From an uncultured Prevotellaceae bacterium (GTDB taxonomy: Bacteria > Bacteroidota > Bacteroidia > Bacteroidales > Bacteroidaceae): a DNA stretch of 64,000 nucleotides. How positions within the stretch are numbered: position 1 is the stretch's first letter; every line of letters starts with the position of its first letter. Positions 15,894 through 25,570 of the stretch are shown here, in pieces. The stretch spans positions 62,001 through 126,000 of the forward strand of contig CADAKX010000002.1 in assembly GCA_902788605.1 (NCBI GenBank), in the 5' to 3' direction. Under the pieces are notes generated by a model. It ran no database searches. It saw nothing but the letters and a program-made list of their open reading frames with translations, and was not told the origin of the DNA. The position numbers and the translations under genes were made by a program.

Positions 15894-17454
15894 TGGGGAT
15901 GTTACCGTGCTTCTTGGCAGGCAGGGCATCACGCTTGGTGGCGAGCTGAGCCAGACCGCGACAGATGCGGAAACGGGTGTTGCGAGGCTCGATGACATCA
16001 TCAATGTAACCATACTTGGCTGCCTGATAAGGATTAGCGAAGAGCTCGTTGTACTCCTCTTCCTTCTCAGCGATGAATGCCTTAACGTCCTCACCAGCTT
16101 CCTTCTTAGCCTTTGCCTCCTTAGCATAGAGCACTGCAGCAGCACCGCTGGCACCCATCACAGCAATCTCGGCAGAGGGCCATGCGTAGTTCAGATCGGT
16201 GTGGAGCTGCTTAGAGCCCATCACGATGTGTGAACCACCATATGACTTACGCAGGGTAACGGTAATCTTGGGTACTGTAGCCTCGCCATAGGCGTAGAGC
16301 AACTGTGCACCGTGCAGGATGACGGCGTTGTATTCCTGACCAGTACCAGGCAGGAAGCCTGGAACGTCGACGAATGATACGATAGGAATATTGAAGGCGT
16401 CGCAGAAACGAACGAAACGGGCACCCTTGCGTGAAGCGTTTACATCGAGTACACCGGCGTAGCAAGAAGGCTGGTTGGCCACGATACCTACGCTCTGACC
16501 GTTGAAACGAGCGAAACCTACGATGATGTTCTTGGCGAACTTAGGCTGTACTTCAAAGAACTCGCCATTATCAACGACGGCACCAATCACCTTATACATA
16601 TCGTATGCCTCGTTGGGGTTCTCGGGGATAATCTCGTTGAGCATATCCTCCATGCGGTTGATGGGGTCTTCGCACTTCTTGCGAGGAGCCACCTCCATGT
16701 TGTTTGAAGGAATGTATGAGAGCAATGTCTTGATCATCTGAAGACCTTCTTCCTCGGTCTTGGCAGTGAAGTGGGTTACACCAGACTTGGTGGCGTGAAC
16801 GCTGGCACCACCCAGGTGCTCCTGATCGATATCCTCGCCAGTCACAGTCTTAACCACCTTAGGACCGGTCAAGAACATGTATGAAGTGCCTTCCATCATC
16901 AGGGTGAAGTCGGTCAGTGCGGGGCTGTAAACAGAACCACCGGCGCAAGGACCAAAGATACCTGAAATCTGAGGAATAACACCAGACGCGAGGATGTTGC
17001 GCTCGAAAATCTCGGCGAAACCTGCCAGAGAGTTGATACCCTCCTGGATACGTGCACCACCTGAGTCGTTGATGCCAATAACGGGGGCACCCATCTTCAT
17101 GGCCATATCCATCACCTTACAAATCTTCTGGCTCATGGTCTCAGAGAGTGAACCAGCATGTACGGTGAAGTCTTGAGCGAATACAAATACCAGACGACCG
17201 TCGATGGTACCAGAACCGGCAACCACACCATCGCCCAGGAAATTCTTCTTCTCCATACCGAAGTTGTGACAACGGTGTTCCTTGAACATATCGTACTCTT
17301 CGAAAGAACCTTCGTCGAGCAGCATTTCAATACGCTCACGGGCTGTGTATTTGCCGCGTTCGTGCTGTTTCTGAATAGCTTTCTCGCCACCACCGAGACG
17401 AGCCTGTTCGCGCTTCTCGATGAGTTGCTTGATCTTGTCTAATTGCTTTGACAT
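15889..17454 (-). CDS. mmdA: Methylmalonyl-CoA decarboxylase / propionyl-CoA carboxylase carboxyltransferase subunit
   Basis: 521 residues of the acyl-CoA carboxyltransferase family. The N-terminal half has the [18 protein letters not shown] start and the [14 protein letters not shown] motif; the oxyanion-hole glycines are seen in [11 protein letters not shown] and [16 protein letters not shown], and in the C-terminal half in [13 protein letters not shown]. It moves the carboxyl group between methylmalonyl-CoA and biotin. Gene order mce-mmdA-small subunit-biotin carrier fits propionate formation from succinate through methylmalonyl-CoA. Direction (sodium-pumping decarboxylase or ATP-dependent carboxylase) depends on partner subunits that are not here. 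Confidence 0.93.
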   Translation of the reverse strand: MSKQLDKIKQLIEKREQARLGGGEKAIQKQHERGKYTARERIEMLLDEGSFEEYDMFKEHRCHNFGMEKKNFLGDGVVAGSGTIDGRLVFVFAQDFTVHAGSLSETMSQKICKVMDMAMKMGAPVIGINDSGGARIQEGINSLAGFAEIFERNILASGVIPQISGIFGPCAGGSVYSPALTDFTLMMEGTSYMFLTGPKVVKTVTGEDIDQEHLGGASVHATKSGVTHFTAKTEEEGLQMIKTLLSYIPSNNMEVAPRKKCEDPINRMEDMLNEIIPENPNEAYDMYKVIGAVVDNGEFFEVQPKFAKNIIVGFARFNGQSVGIVANQPSCYAGVLDVNASRKGARFVRFCDAFNIPIVSFVDVPGFLPGTGQEYNAVILHGAQLLYAYGEATVPKITVTLRKSYGGSHIVMGSKQLHTDLNYAWPSAEIAVMGASGAAAVLYAKEAKAKKEAGEDVKAFIAEKEEEYNELFANPYQAAKYGYIDDVIEPRNTRFRICRGLAQLATKRDALPAKKHGNIPM

Positions 17455-17481
17455 TTGTTTTTTAGTTTTATTGAAATTAAT

Positions 17482-17892
17482 TTATTCTGGATGTTCACAG
17501 AGTTCTGTCAGAATGCCACAAGTTGACTTGGGATGCAGGAAGGCGATATTCAGGCCTTCGGCACCCTTGCGGGGAGCCTGATCAATCAGACGGACGCCCT
17601 TGTCGCTGACTTCTGCCAGGGCATTGGCAACGCCATCCTCCACACAGAAAGCCACATGATGTACACCCTTATTGCCCTTGTCGAGCCATTTCTGGATGGT
17701 GCTTTCCGGTGATGTGGGCTCAAGTAGTTCGAGCTTTACCTCTCCACACTTCAGGAAAGCGGTCTTTACTTTCTGGTCTTCCACGACTTCAGTTGCATAA
17801 CACTCTAAGCCCAGCACGTTGGTGAAGAACGGCAGGCTTTCTTCAATACTCTGGACGGCAATGCCCAGATGCTCAATGTGGGAAATCTTCAT
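17482..17892 (-). CDS. mce: Methylmalonyl-CoA epimerase
   Basis: 136 residues of the glyoxalase/VOC fold. Metal ligands are visible as the His in ISHIEHLGIAV, the His in GVHHVAFCV and the Glu near the C-terminus in ILTELCEHP. It interconverts the R and S forms of methylmalonyl-CoA, linking the mutase to MmdA, which follows 27 nt downstream. A TATCTTTG -7 box on the minus strand at 17924-17931 is the likely operon promoter; no good -33 box was found. Confidence 0.93.
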   Translation of the reverse strand: MKISHIEHLGIAVQSIEESLPFFTNVLGLECYATEVVEDQKVKTAFLKCGEVKLELLEPTSPESTIQKWLDKGNKGVHHVAFCVEDGVANALAEVSDKGVRLIDQAPRKGAEGLNIAFLHPKSTCGILTELCEHPE

Positions 17893-17978
17893 AAAGCTTT
17901 AAGTTTAAACTTGAATTGTGGTGCAAAGATACAAAAGATATGTGAGATACCCATCCTTTTTTATTCTTTTTTACACAA

Positions 17979-18019
17979 AAAAGAGATTATTGCATCTCTT
18001 GATTGCAATAATCTCTTTT
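17979..18019 (-). terminator. Terminator of the DUF4842-type lipoprotein gene
   Basis: A stem of about 15 bp (17980-17994 with 18004-18018) and a 9-nt loop are followed on the minus strand by a T-run. It lies just after the stop of the gene at 18041 and insulates the mce operon. Confidence 0.88.
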
Positions 18020-18040
18020 AATGTGATTTATATCCAATAA

Positions 18041-20116
18041 TTATTCTTCTGTCTGAGCGTATTTGTTAGGATAAACGTTGTCGTTGTTGGGTGTGTTATA
18101 CCAGTCTGTGTCGATATCTCTGTTCTGAGCCCAGTTCTTGAACAAAGGATAAGCATTGATGATACTGCACTTCTCTACTGGATAGTTGAAGTTGAAAGGA
18201 ACGATGATGGCATAAGGAGGCTCACCCTGCTTAGGCATTTCAATCAGTTTGCCAGTGGTTTTGTTCTCAATCTGAATCTGCTTCATGAAGTCCTCAAGGT
18301 TCACAGACTTGTCAATGTTGAAAATCTCCGTGGCCTTGTCCTTGGTGGTGGGCTCCATCCATGGGGTGTATTTTTCAGTATTAATAAATGCTATACCAGG
18401 CTTTATTCCAAAAAATGCGTGAACTTCTTTCTTGGTCAAAACTTTTGAATCGTAGAGGTTTTTAATCCACAACTCATCATATGCACCGCAAGCAATCAGC
18501 TTTATCTGAATCTTGTCTTCATTGAGGCGAACGCCCTGAAGTACAACGTCGTTCATGTCATAGTCAGCTTCGTTCAAGCGGTCTTCGAAGCACATGGTGT
18601 AAGCCTGAGCCTCGGGCTCGATAGGATCGTTCTCTACTACAACACCGCTGTTGATTTCGATAATCATATCACTGAAGTTACAGTCGCAACCTTCCTCGAA
18701 GCACATAAATACCTTGTTGTTGGCGCTGAAGATACCAATGCGTGGGCTGTCCCATGTCATACCATAAGGTGTCTGACCAAACATCTCTTGTTGAGGTATA
18801 TTTCTAGATATGTTGTTTGATATCTGCTTGATATCTGTGCTCAATGCAGAGAAGTAGTGACCAATGATATGGTTGTTCTCGATGTTAAGCGGACCGAATC
18901 CGTAGGTGCAACCATTCATACATTCTTCTGTAGACTCACCGTTAGCTTTTTGGTTCATGAAACCAATCAGGTAACCCTCAGGAATGTTTAATTGCGTAGG
19001 AGTCGTTCCCTCAGCTACGGCGCCATCACCATAATAGGGAAGCAGATATTTCGTATCTCTCTTGAAATCTTTTTGTTCTTTACAATTGATGGCCTTGAAC
19101 TTTGGAAGCGTCTTGATGTATGCAGCCAAAGCTTCGTCAGTGGGATACTCAGTTAATTTCGACTTGGGGAAATAGTAATAGTAAATGGTGTTATACTTTC
19201 CTTCTGTTGTATTCATCTGAAGAGGAATAATCGTCAGAGGCTCACCATTACTAACGAAGTGATTCTTGTACTGCTTGAAGTAGTTAGTGCCTTCTACAAT
19301 ACTCTTCCAGTTGTTTGACTTGTTTCCTGTGCCTGTTGTGTATTCGGCGCCAGTCTTGGGCAGGTAGTAGTTTACCACCCACTTCAAAGTGGCCAGATCC
19401 ACTTTTTCTGAAACAGTCGTTTTGATTTCACCATTGGCAATAGTCCAACCGTTGAATGTGGCATCTTTAACTGCCCATAATTGATCGTTGGCCCAAGAAC
19501 CATTAGCCCAGTCAGTATATGCTCTCTTTGAACCTTTTCTTCCGCTCTGGTCGGTTATGACCACATAAGGCTTTTCTGGATCGGCTACTGAGGCCGCAGC
19601 GCGAAGCGCATTGAATGAATTTTGGGGAGCGCTCAGCACAATGGCTGATAGGTCGGGGAACGTTTCCCCACCTCTAGTCATGCGAGCATTGGCGGGCTCA
19701 GAGAAACTCACTTCCTTGTCGCCTACATTGAAGGCCTTAACGAAATAGTTGCCCTTGCTGTCAACGCAAGCTGCAAACAGTACTTCGCATGCTTTAGGAG
19801 CATCAAATACCATCTCTACTGATTCGCCCTTGCGGGTCTCTGCCTCGTTCAAAACCTTAGCATTGGGATTGCCAAAGGGGGACTCGGTCAAAATCTGAAT
19901 CTTTGCAATGTCATTGAGATCTGCATCAGCAATAATGCTGACTGAACCTTTGTTGATTGAACTCCAATCCTGATTGGCGTCAATCGTACCGAAAATCTTT
20001 TCAGCGTTTTCTATGATAGCAGCATTGTCCTGTCCATCATAGTTAGCGTCATCATGGCTCATGCAACTACAAAGGCTAATAGCGATTGTCAGTGCGGGTA
20101 AAATAAACTTTTTCAT
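18041..20116 (-). CDS. Large lipoprotein with C-terminal DUF4842/LruC-like domain
   Basis: 691 residues. The signal peptide ends in the lipobox-like SLCSC, so it is probably lipid-anchored in the outer membrane. The N-terminus has an EKIFGTIDANQDWSSIN stretch typical of Bacteroidales surface lipoproteins. The C-terminal third holds CFEDRLNEADYDMNDVVL, matching the acidic EDxxxxxDYDxND signature of DUF4842/LruC domains, probably calcium-binding. The middle 400 residues are unassigned, with several aromatic runs (YNTIYYYYFPK). It has its own promoter and terminator. The function is unknown; surface adhesion or a vesicle-cargo role is possible. Confidence 0.72.
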   Translation of the reverse strand: MKKFILPALTIAISLCSCMSHDDANYDGQDNAAIIENAEKIFGTIDANQDWSSINKGSVSIIADADLNDIAKIQILTESPFGNPNAKVLNEAETRKGESVEMVFDAPKACEVLFAACVDSKGNYFVKAFNVGDKEVSFSEPANARMTRGGETFPDLSAIVLSAPQNSFNALRAAASVADPEKPYVVITDQSGRKGSKRAYTDWANGSWANDQLWAVKDATFNGWTIANGEIKTTVSEKVDLATLKWVVNYYLPKTGAEYTTGTGNKSNNWKSIVEGTNYFKQYKNHFVSNGEPLTIIPLQMNTTEGKYNTIYYYYFPKSKLTEYPTDEALAAYIKTLPKFKAINCKEQKDFKRDTKYLLPYYGDGAVAEGTTPTQLNIPEGYLIGFMNQKANGESTEECMNGCTYGFGPLNIENNHIIGHYFSALSTDIKQISNNISRNIPQQEMFGQTPYGMTWDSPRIGIFSANNKVFMCFEEGCDCNFSDMIIEINSGVVVENDPIEPEAQAYTMCFEDRLNEADYDMNDVVLQGVRLNEDKIQIKLIACGAYDELWIKNLYDSKVLTKKEVHAFFGIKPGIAFINTEKYTPWMEPTTKDKATEIFNIDKSVNLEDFMKQIQIENKTTGKLIEMPKQGEPPYAIIVPFNFNYPVEKCSIINAYPLFKNWAQNRDIDTDWYNTPNNDNVYPNKYAQTEE

Positions 20117-20143
20117 ATGCGTATAAATTGTTCTGTATTGGCA

Positions 20144-20174
20144 CAAAAGTAGCTAATATTTGTGAAAAAGCAAA
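20144..20174 (-). promoter_or_regulatory. Promoter of the DUF4842-type lipoprotein gene
   Basis: On the minus strand TTTG (20171-20174), a 19-bp spacer and TACTTTTG (20144-20151) form a full match to the Bacteroidota consensus, 27 nt before the ATG at 20116. It excludes an upstream in-frame start at 20146. Confidence 0.75.
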
Positions 20175-20242
20175 GGAGTTGACCTATATTTCTCTACAAA
20201 ATTAAGGCTTTTTAACAAGTAGACACCTTTTTTGTAAAGGTA

Positions 20243-22615
20243 TCAAAAATCAATGGTGATTTTGCCGTTGATTTGTCTGCCCGTTAGGTAGTTGGGGACT
20301 GCCCACTGACGATTGCTGACGTCTGTCACCCAGTAGTAGCTGTTGACGTTTGAGATACCAAAGAGGTTCAGGCAGTCGGCACCCAGCCAAATGCATTTTA
20401 GTCCTATTCGGTGGCTATCGCTTGGCGCCTTGTATGCCAGGTAACTCATGCCGATGTCTGCACGCTTGTAGGCAGGTGCGCGGAAACTTTGTGTATCGAG
20501 TCCGCGATGGGGAGCGCCAAAAGGAAGTCCATCGGCGAAGGCCAGTCGGAGTGTCATCTTCCATCGCTCTGTGCCTGGGAAGTAGTCGGTGAAGTGCAGG
20601 TTGACTGCATAGCGCTGGTCTGTGGGCAAGGGAATCCATTGCCCGTCCATCTTCTGCTGGGTGCGCATTAGTGACAGTGATATCCATGAGTCGGTGCCTG
20701 GCACAAACTCGCCATAGAGTTTCAGATCCAGTCCGGCCGCATAGCCTGAGCATAGGTTCTGACCGTAATAGGTCACCTTGACGTTCTGCACATTGTAGGG
20801 AATCAGGTTTGAGAGTGCCTTGTAGTAGGCCTCTGCCGTGAACTTATATGGCCTGTCTTTCATGCGGAAACGATAGTCCATTGCTGCGATGAACTGTAGC
20901 GAGCGCTGGCTCTTGATGTTCTTGTTGAGCGTGACCACGGTGATGTTGGTGGTCTTGGTTGTGTCGCGTAGTTCTTTGTAGAACGGTGACTGATAATAGA
21001 GACCGGTGGCAAAACGAAGGGTGATATCCTGATTGAAGCTGGGTACGATGGCCAGAGACACACGCGGGGAAAGAAGTGTTTCTTTGTTGAATGACCAATG
21101 AGAGAATCGCACACCATAATTCAGCGTAAAGTGTGTGTCGTCCCTATGCCAGCGGTACAAGTCCTGCACATAGCCTTCGATGCGTCTTGACTTCAGGTCT
21201 TGCTTCGAAGAGAGTGCATAGATTAAGTCCAGCCTGTTGGCTGTATGTGGGATGGAATAGCCACTGGAATCTCGCATCTCGTATTCACGACTTTGTTCCT
21301 TGATGTGCTCCCATTTGTAGGTGAGTCCAGCTTCGATGCTGTGCTGATGTAGTTGCTTGTTCAGAATCAGTTTCAGACTCTGTACCTTACCCGTCAGATA
21401 GTTGCGGGCATGTTCGGCATAAGTGCCCACGCCCAACTGTTCAGAGTTGTCTGTCTCATTGAGCCAATACTGTCCTTGGATGTCGTAGCACTCCTGTTCC
21501 TTGGTATAGAAGCCCGACCATAAGAGTTTGATATGGGTGGAATCGCCCAGATGGCGCGTGATGGCTGCTGTGCCAAACAGCGTTCGGAAGATATCTTTCT
21601 CCTGTCCGTCGAAATAGACCTTAAACGACTTTACATCCTCCATTGTTCCAAAGGATGTCTCGCGATCCTTCGGTTTGAAATTATAGTGGTTCTCAGAGAT
21701 GTTGCCCAATAACTCAAGTGTCCATCGGCTGTTGGGCTCATAGGTGATATATGTCTGATAGTCCAGTTGGTTGGGCCGATATTCACCTGTGGTCTCTAGC
21801 GAGCCCAACAGGTAGCGGTTGGTCTTGTAGCGCAGGCCGTGACTCATCGAGAACTTCTTATTTGATGTGCCCACAAAGGCACTGGCTCCCAAGAGTGATG
21901 CTGTAGCCGAGGCCTCGAATGCTTTGGGGCGGCGATAGGTGATGTCCAGCGCACTCGACATCTTGTCACCGTATCTTGCCGCGAAGCCGCCGCTCGAGAA
22001 GCCTACCTTCTCTACCATATCGGGGTTGATGATTGAGAGACCCTCCTGTTGACCGCTCCGAATGAGCAGCGGACGATAGACCTCCACATTATTTATATAT
22101 ACGAAGTTTTCGTCAAACGAACCACCGCGTACGTTGTATTGACTCGACAGCTCGTTATGGGTCGATACGCCCGCCTGCTGTTGAATCAGTTCCTCCACCG
22201 CATTGCCTGAGGCCGACGGCACCCCCTTGATATTCTTGATGTCAAGTTGCTCCATTTGTTCTGTCTGGCGTCGCTTCTCCACGATGGTTACCTCGCCCAG
22301 TTCCATGCTGTGCAACTGTACCTGTAGGGTCTGTGTTGTCTTGGGATTCCTCAGTAGTCGGGTACGCGAGTTATAGCCTATCATCGAGAATTTGACCACC
22401 ACCGAGTCTGCTGACTGCAGTGTCATGCTGAACTCGCCTTTCAGGTTGGTCATCGTGATGGCCATCTGTTCGATACAAGACACTGTGGCCAACTCCAGGG
22501 CGTTACCCTCATCGTCGGTCACTTTGCCTTTCAGTGTAAAGGTTTGGGCAAATGTTGTAAGGCCCGTCATCATCATGACAAGCAGCAGGATATATCGTTT
22601 TGTGCGTAGTTTCAT
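20243..22615 (-). CDS. TonB-dependent outer-membrane receptor
   Basis: 790 residues. A signal peptide (about 1-24) is followed by a carboxypeptidase-regulatory-like domain (about 27-105, LKGKVTDDEGNALELATV). A TonB plug domain comes next (about 130-225, with NVRGGSFDENFVYINNVEVYRP), then a beta-barrel that ends GKITIDF with a terminal Phe. It imports a ligand across the outer membrane using TonB energy. No SusD partner or SARP-type regulator flanks it, so it is not a classical polysaccharide-utilization pair; metal chelates, vitamins or peptides are alternatives. It starts 37 nt after the acyltransferase gene on the same strand. A TTG just upstream is open, but the ATG at 22615 is preferred. 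Confidence 0.9.
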   Translation of the reverse strand: MKLRTKRYILLLVMMMTGLTTFAQTFTLKGKVTDDEGNALELATVSCIEQMAITMTNLKGEFSMTLQSADSVVVKFSMIGYNSRTRLLRNPKTTQTLQVQLHSMELGEVTIVEKRRQTEQMEQLDIKNIKGVPSASGNAVEELIQQQAGVSTHNELSSQYNVRGGSFDENFVYINNVEVYRPLLIRSGQQEGLSIINPDMVEKVGFSSGGFAARYGDKMSSALDITYRRPKAFEASATASLLGASAFVGTSNKKFSMSHGLRYKTNRYLLGSLETTGEYRPNQLDYQTYITYEPNSRWTLELLGNISENHYNFKPKDRETSFGTMEDVKSFKVYFDGQEKDIFRTLFGTAAITRHLGDSTHIKLLWSGFYTKEQECYDIQGQYWLNETDNSEQLGVGTYAEHARNYLTGKVQSLKLILNKQLHQHSIEAGLTYKWEHIKEQSREYEMRDSSGYSIPHTANRLDLIYALSSKQDLKSRRIEGYVQDLYRWHRDDTHFTLNYGVRFSHWSFNKETLLSPRVSLAIVPSFNQDITLRFATGLYYQSPFYKELRDTTKTTNITVVTLNKNIKSQRSLQFIAAMDYRFRMKDRPYKFTAEAYYKALSNLIPYNVQNVKVTYYGQNLCSGYAAGLDLKLYGEFVPGTDSWISLSLMRTQQKMDGQWIPLPTDQRYAVNLHFTDYFPGTERWKMTLRLAFADGLPFGAPHRGLDTQSFRAPAYKRADIGMSYLAYKAPSDSHRIGLKCIWLGADCLNLFGISNVNSYYWVTDVSNRQWAVPNYLTGRQINGKITIDF

Positions 22616-22652
22616 CAATGATAATAACGCAGTAAGGCGCGATTTATTATAT

Positions 22653-23630
22653 CTAATCGCGATAATACCACGATAAAAATCTGTTTATCCACCCAATGGA
22701 GCAGTGGAACCAACGATAGCCACTGGTCTGCTTGCCGCCAAAGCGCAGGATAAACTCGCGGAAGGCATTCTTGCGGAAGGGTAATCCAACGTCCATGAAA
22801 TACACATGGTCAAAGCCGCGCTGGTGGGCATCTTTGAGTACGTGCCAGATAGTGAGTATGTCGGGATGTAAAAAGGCAAACGATTTGCGCCTATAGGCTG
22901 CGTACCACAGATAGGCTTGGTTTTGGCTATAGACTACTGCCGAACAGCCGATGGTGTGACCGTTATAGCGCGTCAGGAAGAGTCTGGCGTTCGGGTCTTT
23001 CTGCAGTCCGAGAAAGAATTCATCGGCTGGGATGTAACGCTTCGGCTTCAGCCAGTTGTGTGTCCTCAGCAGGCGCATGAACGATCGGAAATCTTGGGCT
23101 GACTTTACTTCGTTGGTTACCACGCCTCGGTCGTAGGCTGTCTTGATACGCTTCTGCATCCGTTCGTTGATGCGCTCCTCGGGCGAGTGGGAGTGGAGCG
23201 AGTTGTGTATGCGTACCCATTTCACAGGGAAAAAGTGTGCCTGGCGCAGTTGTCTGTAGGCAAACATCTTACCCGACAGGTTACTCACTTCCACATAGAG
23301 CGTCCAAGGACCAATCCTGTCTGTCAGTCGTTCCAGCATCCGAGTGAACAGTTCTGTCTTGTCGTTGCCCTCAGCATAGACACCTTCGCCCAGAATACGA
23401 CAATGACGATAGAGATAAGGCGGGAACCACGATGAGTGATAGCGGACCAAGGCCAGCATCTGGGCAATCACCACACCATCTTCCGTCTCGACGGTTACCA
23501 TATAGGGCTTCTGGCGTGGCGTCTCTTTTACCAATAAAAACAACTGTGGACTGTGAAAGAAATTCTCTTCTCTCAGTCCCTTTGGCAATTGACTGCTATT
23601 AGTGTATATGTTTATGGCCCAGTTGCTCAT
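22653..23630 (-). CDS. GNAT-fold N-acyltransferase (FemAB-like)
   Basis: 325 residues. The region about 70-300 looks like a tandem GNAT fold of the kind seen in FemAB/BioF2-like acyltransferases, with a C-terminal ADEFFLGLQKDPNARLFLTRYNGHTIGCSAVV strand-helix pattern and the YLWYAAYRR motif. Such enzymes transfer amino-acyl or acyl groups to wall or lipid substrates; the actual substrate is unknown. The ATG at 23630 was chosen because upstream in-frame sequence overlaps the divergent promoter region. It precedes the TonB receptor and is probably co-transcribed with it. Confidence 0.65.
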   Translation of the reverse strand: MSNWAINIYTNSSQLPKGLREENFFHSPQLFLLVKETPRQKPYMVTVETEDGVVIAQMLALVRYHSSWFPPYLYRHCRILGEGVYAEGNDKTELFTRMLERLTDRIGPWTLYVEVSNLSGKMFAYRQLRQAHFFPVKWVRIHNSLHSHSPEERINERMQKRIKTAYDRGVVTNEVKSAQDFRSFMRLLRTHNWLKPKRYIPADEFFLGLQKDPNARLFLTRYNGHTIGCSAVVYSQNQAYLWYAAYRRKSFAFLHPDILTIWHVLKDAHQRGFDHVYFMDVGLPFRKNAFREFILRFGGKQTSGYRWFHCSIGWINRFLSWYYRD

Positions 23631-23719
23631 CGGTGGCAAAAATAATAAAACTTTCTTAAATTGCAGCTGTTTTTGCCGAAAATTGTTACCTTTGCAAGAA
23701 AATTTAATCAAAAAAGACT

Positions 23720-24247
23720 ATGACTGACTTTAAAACACTGGTGCAAGTGCGCCGTTCGCATCGCAAATTTACCGATCAGGAAATCGATGCAGAGGATGTA
23801 AAACTGATACTCCGTGCCGCTCTGATGGCTCCCACCTCTAAGGGCCAGCGCGCTTGGCAGTTCGTGGTGGTTGACAATAAGACCGACCTTGAGAAACTCT
23901 CTGATGCCAAGGAGATGGGAGGACAGCTCATCAAGGGTGCTTCGCTGGCCATCGTGGTATTGGGTGATCCCCTGCAGAACGATTGTTGGGTAGAGGACGG
24001 TAGTATAGCAGCCATCTCGATGCAGTATCAAGCAGAGGAACTGGGACTGGGGTCTTGTTGGGTGCAGATGCGTGGACGTGGACTGAGCGACGGAACCAGT
24101 GCCGACACAGTGATTCGCGGCATCCTGGATATTCCCGAGAATCTCAGCGTGCTCTGTGTTATTGCCTTGGGGCATAAGGCCGACGAGCGTCAGCCACAGA
24201 ATGAGGAAAAACTAAAATGGGAGAACGTTCACGTGGATAAATTCTGA
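23720..24247 (+). CDS. Nitroreductase-family flavoprotein
   Basis: 175 residues of the small FMN-dependent nitroreductase family. RRSHRKFTD near the N-terminus binds the FMN phosphate, MAPTSKGQRAWQFVVV matches the second flavin-contact segment, and LGLGSCWVQ is the conserved late motif. It uses NAD(P)H to reduce quinones, nitro compounds or flavins in the cytoplasm. A -7 box TACCTTTG at 23687-23694 lies 25 nt upstream. It heads a four-gene string with the Rossmann protein, kdsC and maf. Confidence 0.88.
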   Translation: MTDFKTLVQVRRSHRKFTDQEIDAEDVKLILRAALMAPTSKGQRAWQFVVVDNKTDLEKLSDAKEMGGQLIKGASLAIVVLGDPLQNDCWVEDGSIAAISMQYQAEELGLGSCWVQMRGRGLSDGTSADTVIRGILDIPENLSVLCVIALGHKADERQPQNEEKLKWENVHVDKF

Positions 24248-24257
24248 ATCGTGATTT

Positions 24258-24314
24258 CGTTATTCCGGAACCCGTTATTCCGAAATCCCGGAAAACCGTT
24301 ATCCCGTTATACCG
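24258..24314 (+). repeat. Four copies of a CGTTATNCCG element
   Basis: Copies at 24258-24267, 24273-24282, 24297-24306 and 24305-24314 fill the gap between the nitroreductase and Rossmann genes. Read in frame they would give repeated FRNP residues, but no homolog of the downstream protein is expected to have such an extension. Confidence 0.7.
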
Positions 24315-24325
24315 AAGAAAATAAA

Positions 24326-25045
24326 ATGAAAATCGTTGTTATCGGCACCGGTCGCCTGGCCACCAATCTTGTGCCAGCCTTGCTCAAGGCTGGTCATGAA
24401 GCCTTGATGGTCAACAGTCGCACACTGGAAGATTTGCCTTCCGAGGCAGATGCCTTTATCCTTTCCGTTAAGGATGATGCCCTGGCACAGGTCATCAGTC
24501 GTGTGGTGGAGGGTAGAGAAGACCAGGTCTTTTTCCATACTGCAGGCTCGATGCCTCTCGCCATCTTTGAAGGTAAGGCCCGCCATTATGGCGTGTTCTA
24601 TCCCATGCAAAGCTTTTCCAAGGAGCGTCAGGTGGATTTCGCTGATATCCCGCTCTTTCTAGAGGGCATTGACCAGCAGACCATGCGTGTGGCTCATAAT
24701 CTTGCCGACAGTCTTAGTCGACAGGTCTATGAGTTGACTACTGCCGAGCGCCGCTACCTGCATCTGGCTGCCGTCTTTGCTTGCAATTTTGCCAACCACT
24801 GCTATGCTTTGTCGGCCAAAGTTCTCGAACAGCATGGCTTGCCCTTTGACGTGATGCTGCCTCTGATTGATGAGACTGCCCGCAAGGCACATGTCATGCA
24901 TCCCCGAGACGGTCAGACAGGGCCAGCCATCCGATGGGATGAGAATGTGCTTAGCGCCCAGAAAGCGTTGTTAACAGGTGAGCCCGATATGCAGCAGATA
25001 TATGAATTAATGAGTAACAGCATACACAAACTTGCCCATGATTAA
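24326..25045 (+). CDS. Rossmann-like and DUF2520 domain protein
   Basis: 239 residues. The N-terminus has a dinucleotide-binding [18 protein letters not shown] motif (GxGxxA). The C-terminal helical part ([20 protein letters not shown], then [14 protein letters not shown]) matches DUF2520, found in proteins related to ketopantoate or pyrroline-5-carboxylate reductases. The reaction is unknown. The ATG at 24326 follows the repeat; the upstream GTG at 24251 would place the repeat inside the protein. The stop overlaps the kdsC start by 8 nt, which suggests coupling. Confidence 0.85.
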   Translation: MKIVVIGTGRLATNLVPALLKAGHEALMVNSRTLEDLPSEADAFILSVKDDALAQVISRVVEGREDQVFFHTAGSMPLAIFEGKARHYGVFYPMQSFSKERQVDFADIPLFLEGIDQQTMRVAHNLADSLSRQVYELTTAERRYLHLAAVFACNFANHCYALSAKVLEQHGLPFDVMLPLIDETARKAHVMHPRDGQTGPAIRWDENVLSAQKALLTGEPDMQQIYELMSNSIHKLAHD

Positions 25046-25556
25046 TTACGACTTAAAGAAGATCAAGGCCATCATCTTTGATATCGATGGCGTACTTTCT
25101 GCCGAGACCATCACGTTGGCTCCCGACGGCCTGCCTCTGCGCACTGTGAATATCAAGGACGGCTATGCCATTCAGTTGGCTGTGAAGATGGGACTTCATA
25201 TTGCTATCATGACTGGTGCCAATGTCGATTCTATCCGCGTGCGCTACGAGGGACTGGGCGTTAAGGATGTCTATGTGGGATGTGCTGTCAAAATTAAGAC
25301 CTATGAGGCTTTCCTCGAGAAATACGGTATGAAGGAAGAAGAGGTGATGTATATGGGTGACGATATCCCTGACTTGCAGGTGATGCAGCGTGTGGGGTGT
25401 CCTGTGTGTCCTAGTGATGCTTGTACTGAGGTGCGAGAAGCCAGTATCTATGTCAGCGACCGCCGCGGTGGCTATGGCTGTGGACGTGATGTCGTGGAGC
25501 AGGTGCTGCGGGCTCAGGGCAAGTGGCTGAAGAATGAAAAGGCTTTTGGCTGGTAA
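25038..25556 (+). CDS. kdsC: 3-deoxy-D-manno-octulosonate 8-phosphate phosphatase (KdsC-type HAD)
   Basis: 172 residues, the capless HAD length typical of KdsC. Motif I is FDIDGVLS with D15 and D17; motif II includes IMTG; and motif III/IV is [12 protein letters not shown]. The C-terminal [13 protein letters not shown] is the KdsC tail that shapes the tetramer active site. It dephosphorylates Kdo-8-phosphate before KdsB activates it. The start overlaps the Rossmann gene stop by 8 nt. An alternative is another small HAD phosphatase, but the tail motif favours KdsC. Confidence 0.88.
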   Translation: MINYDLKKIKAIIFDIDGVLSAETITLAPDGLPLRTVNIKDGYAIQLAVKMGLHIAIMTGANVDSIRVRYEGLGVKDVYVGCAVKIKTYEAFLEKYGMKEEEVMYMGDDIPDLQVMQRVGCPVCPSDACTEVREASIYVSDRRGGYGCGRDVVEQVLRAQGKWLKNEKAFGW

Positions 25557-25570
25557 TAATACGAATAATC

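Noticed and set aside
24251-24325. N-terminal extension of the Rossmann/DUF2520 protein from a GTG start
   Set aside because: It consists of the CGTTATNCCG repeat read in frame; the dinucleotide fold starts cleanly at the ATG at 24326.
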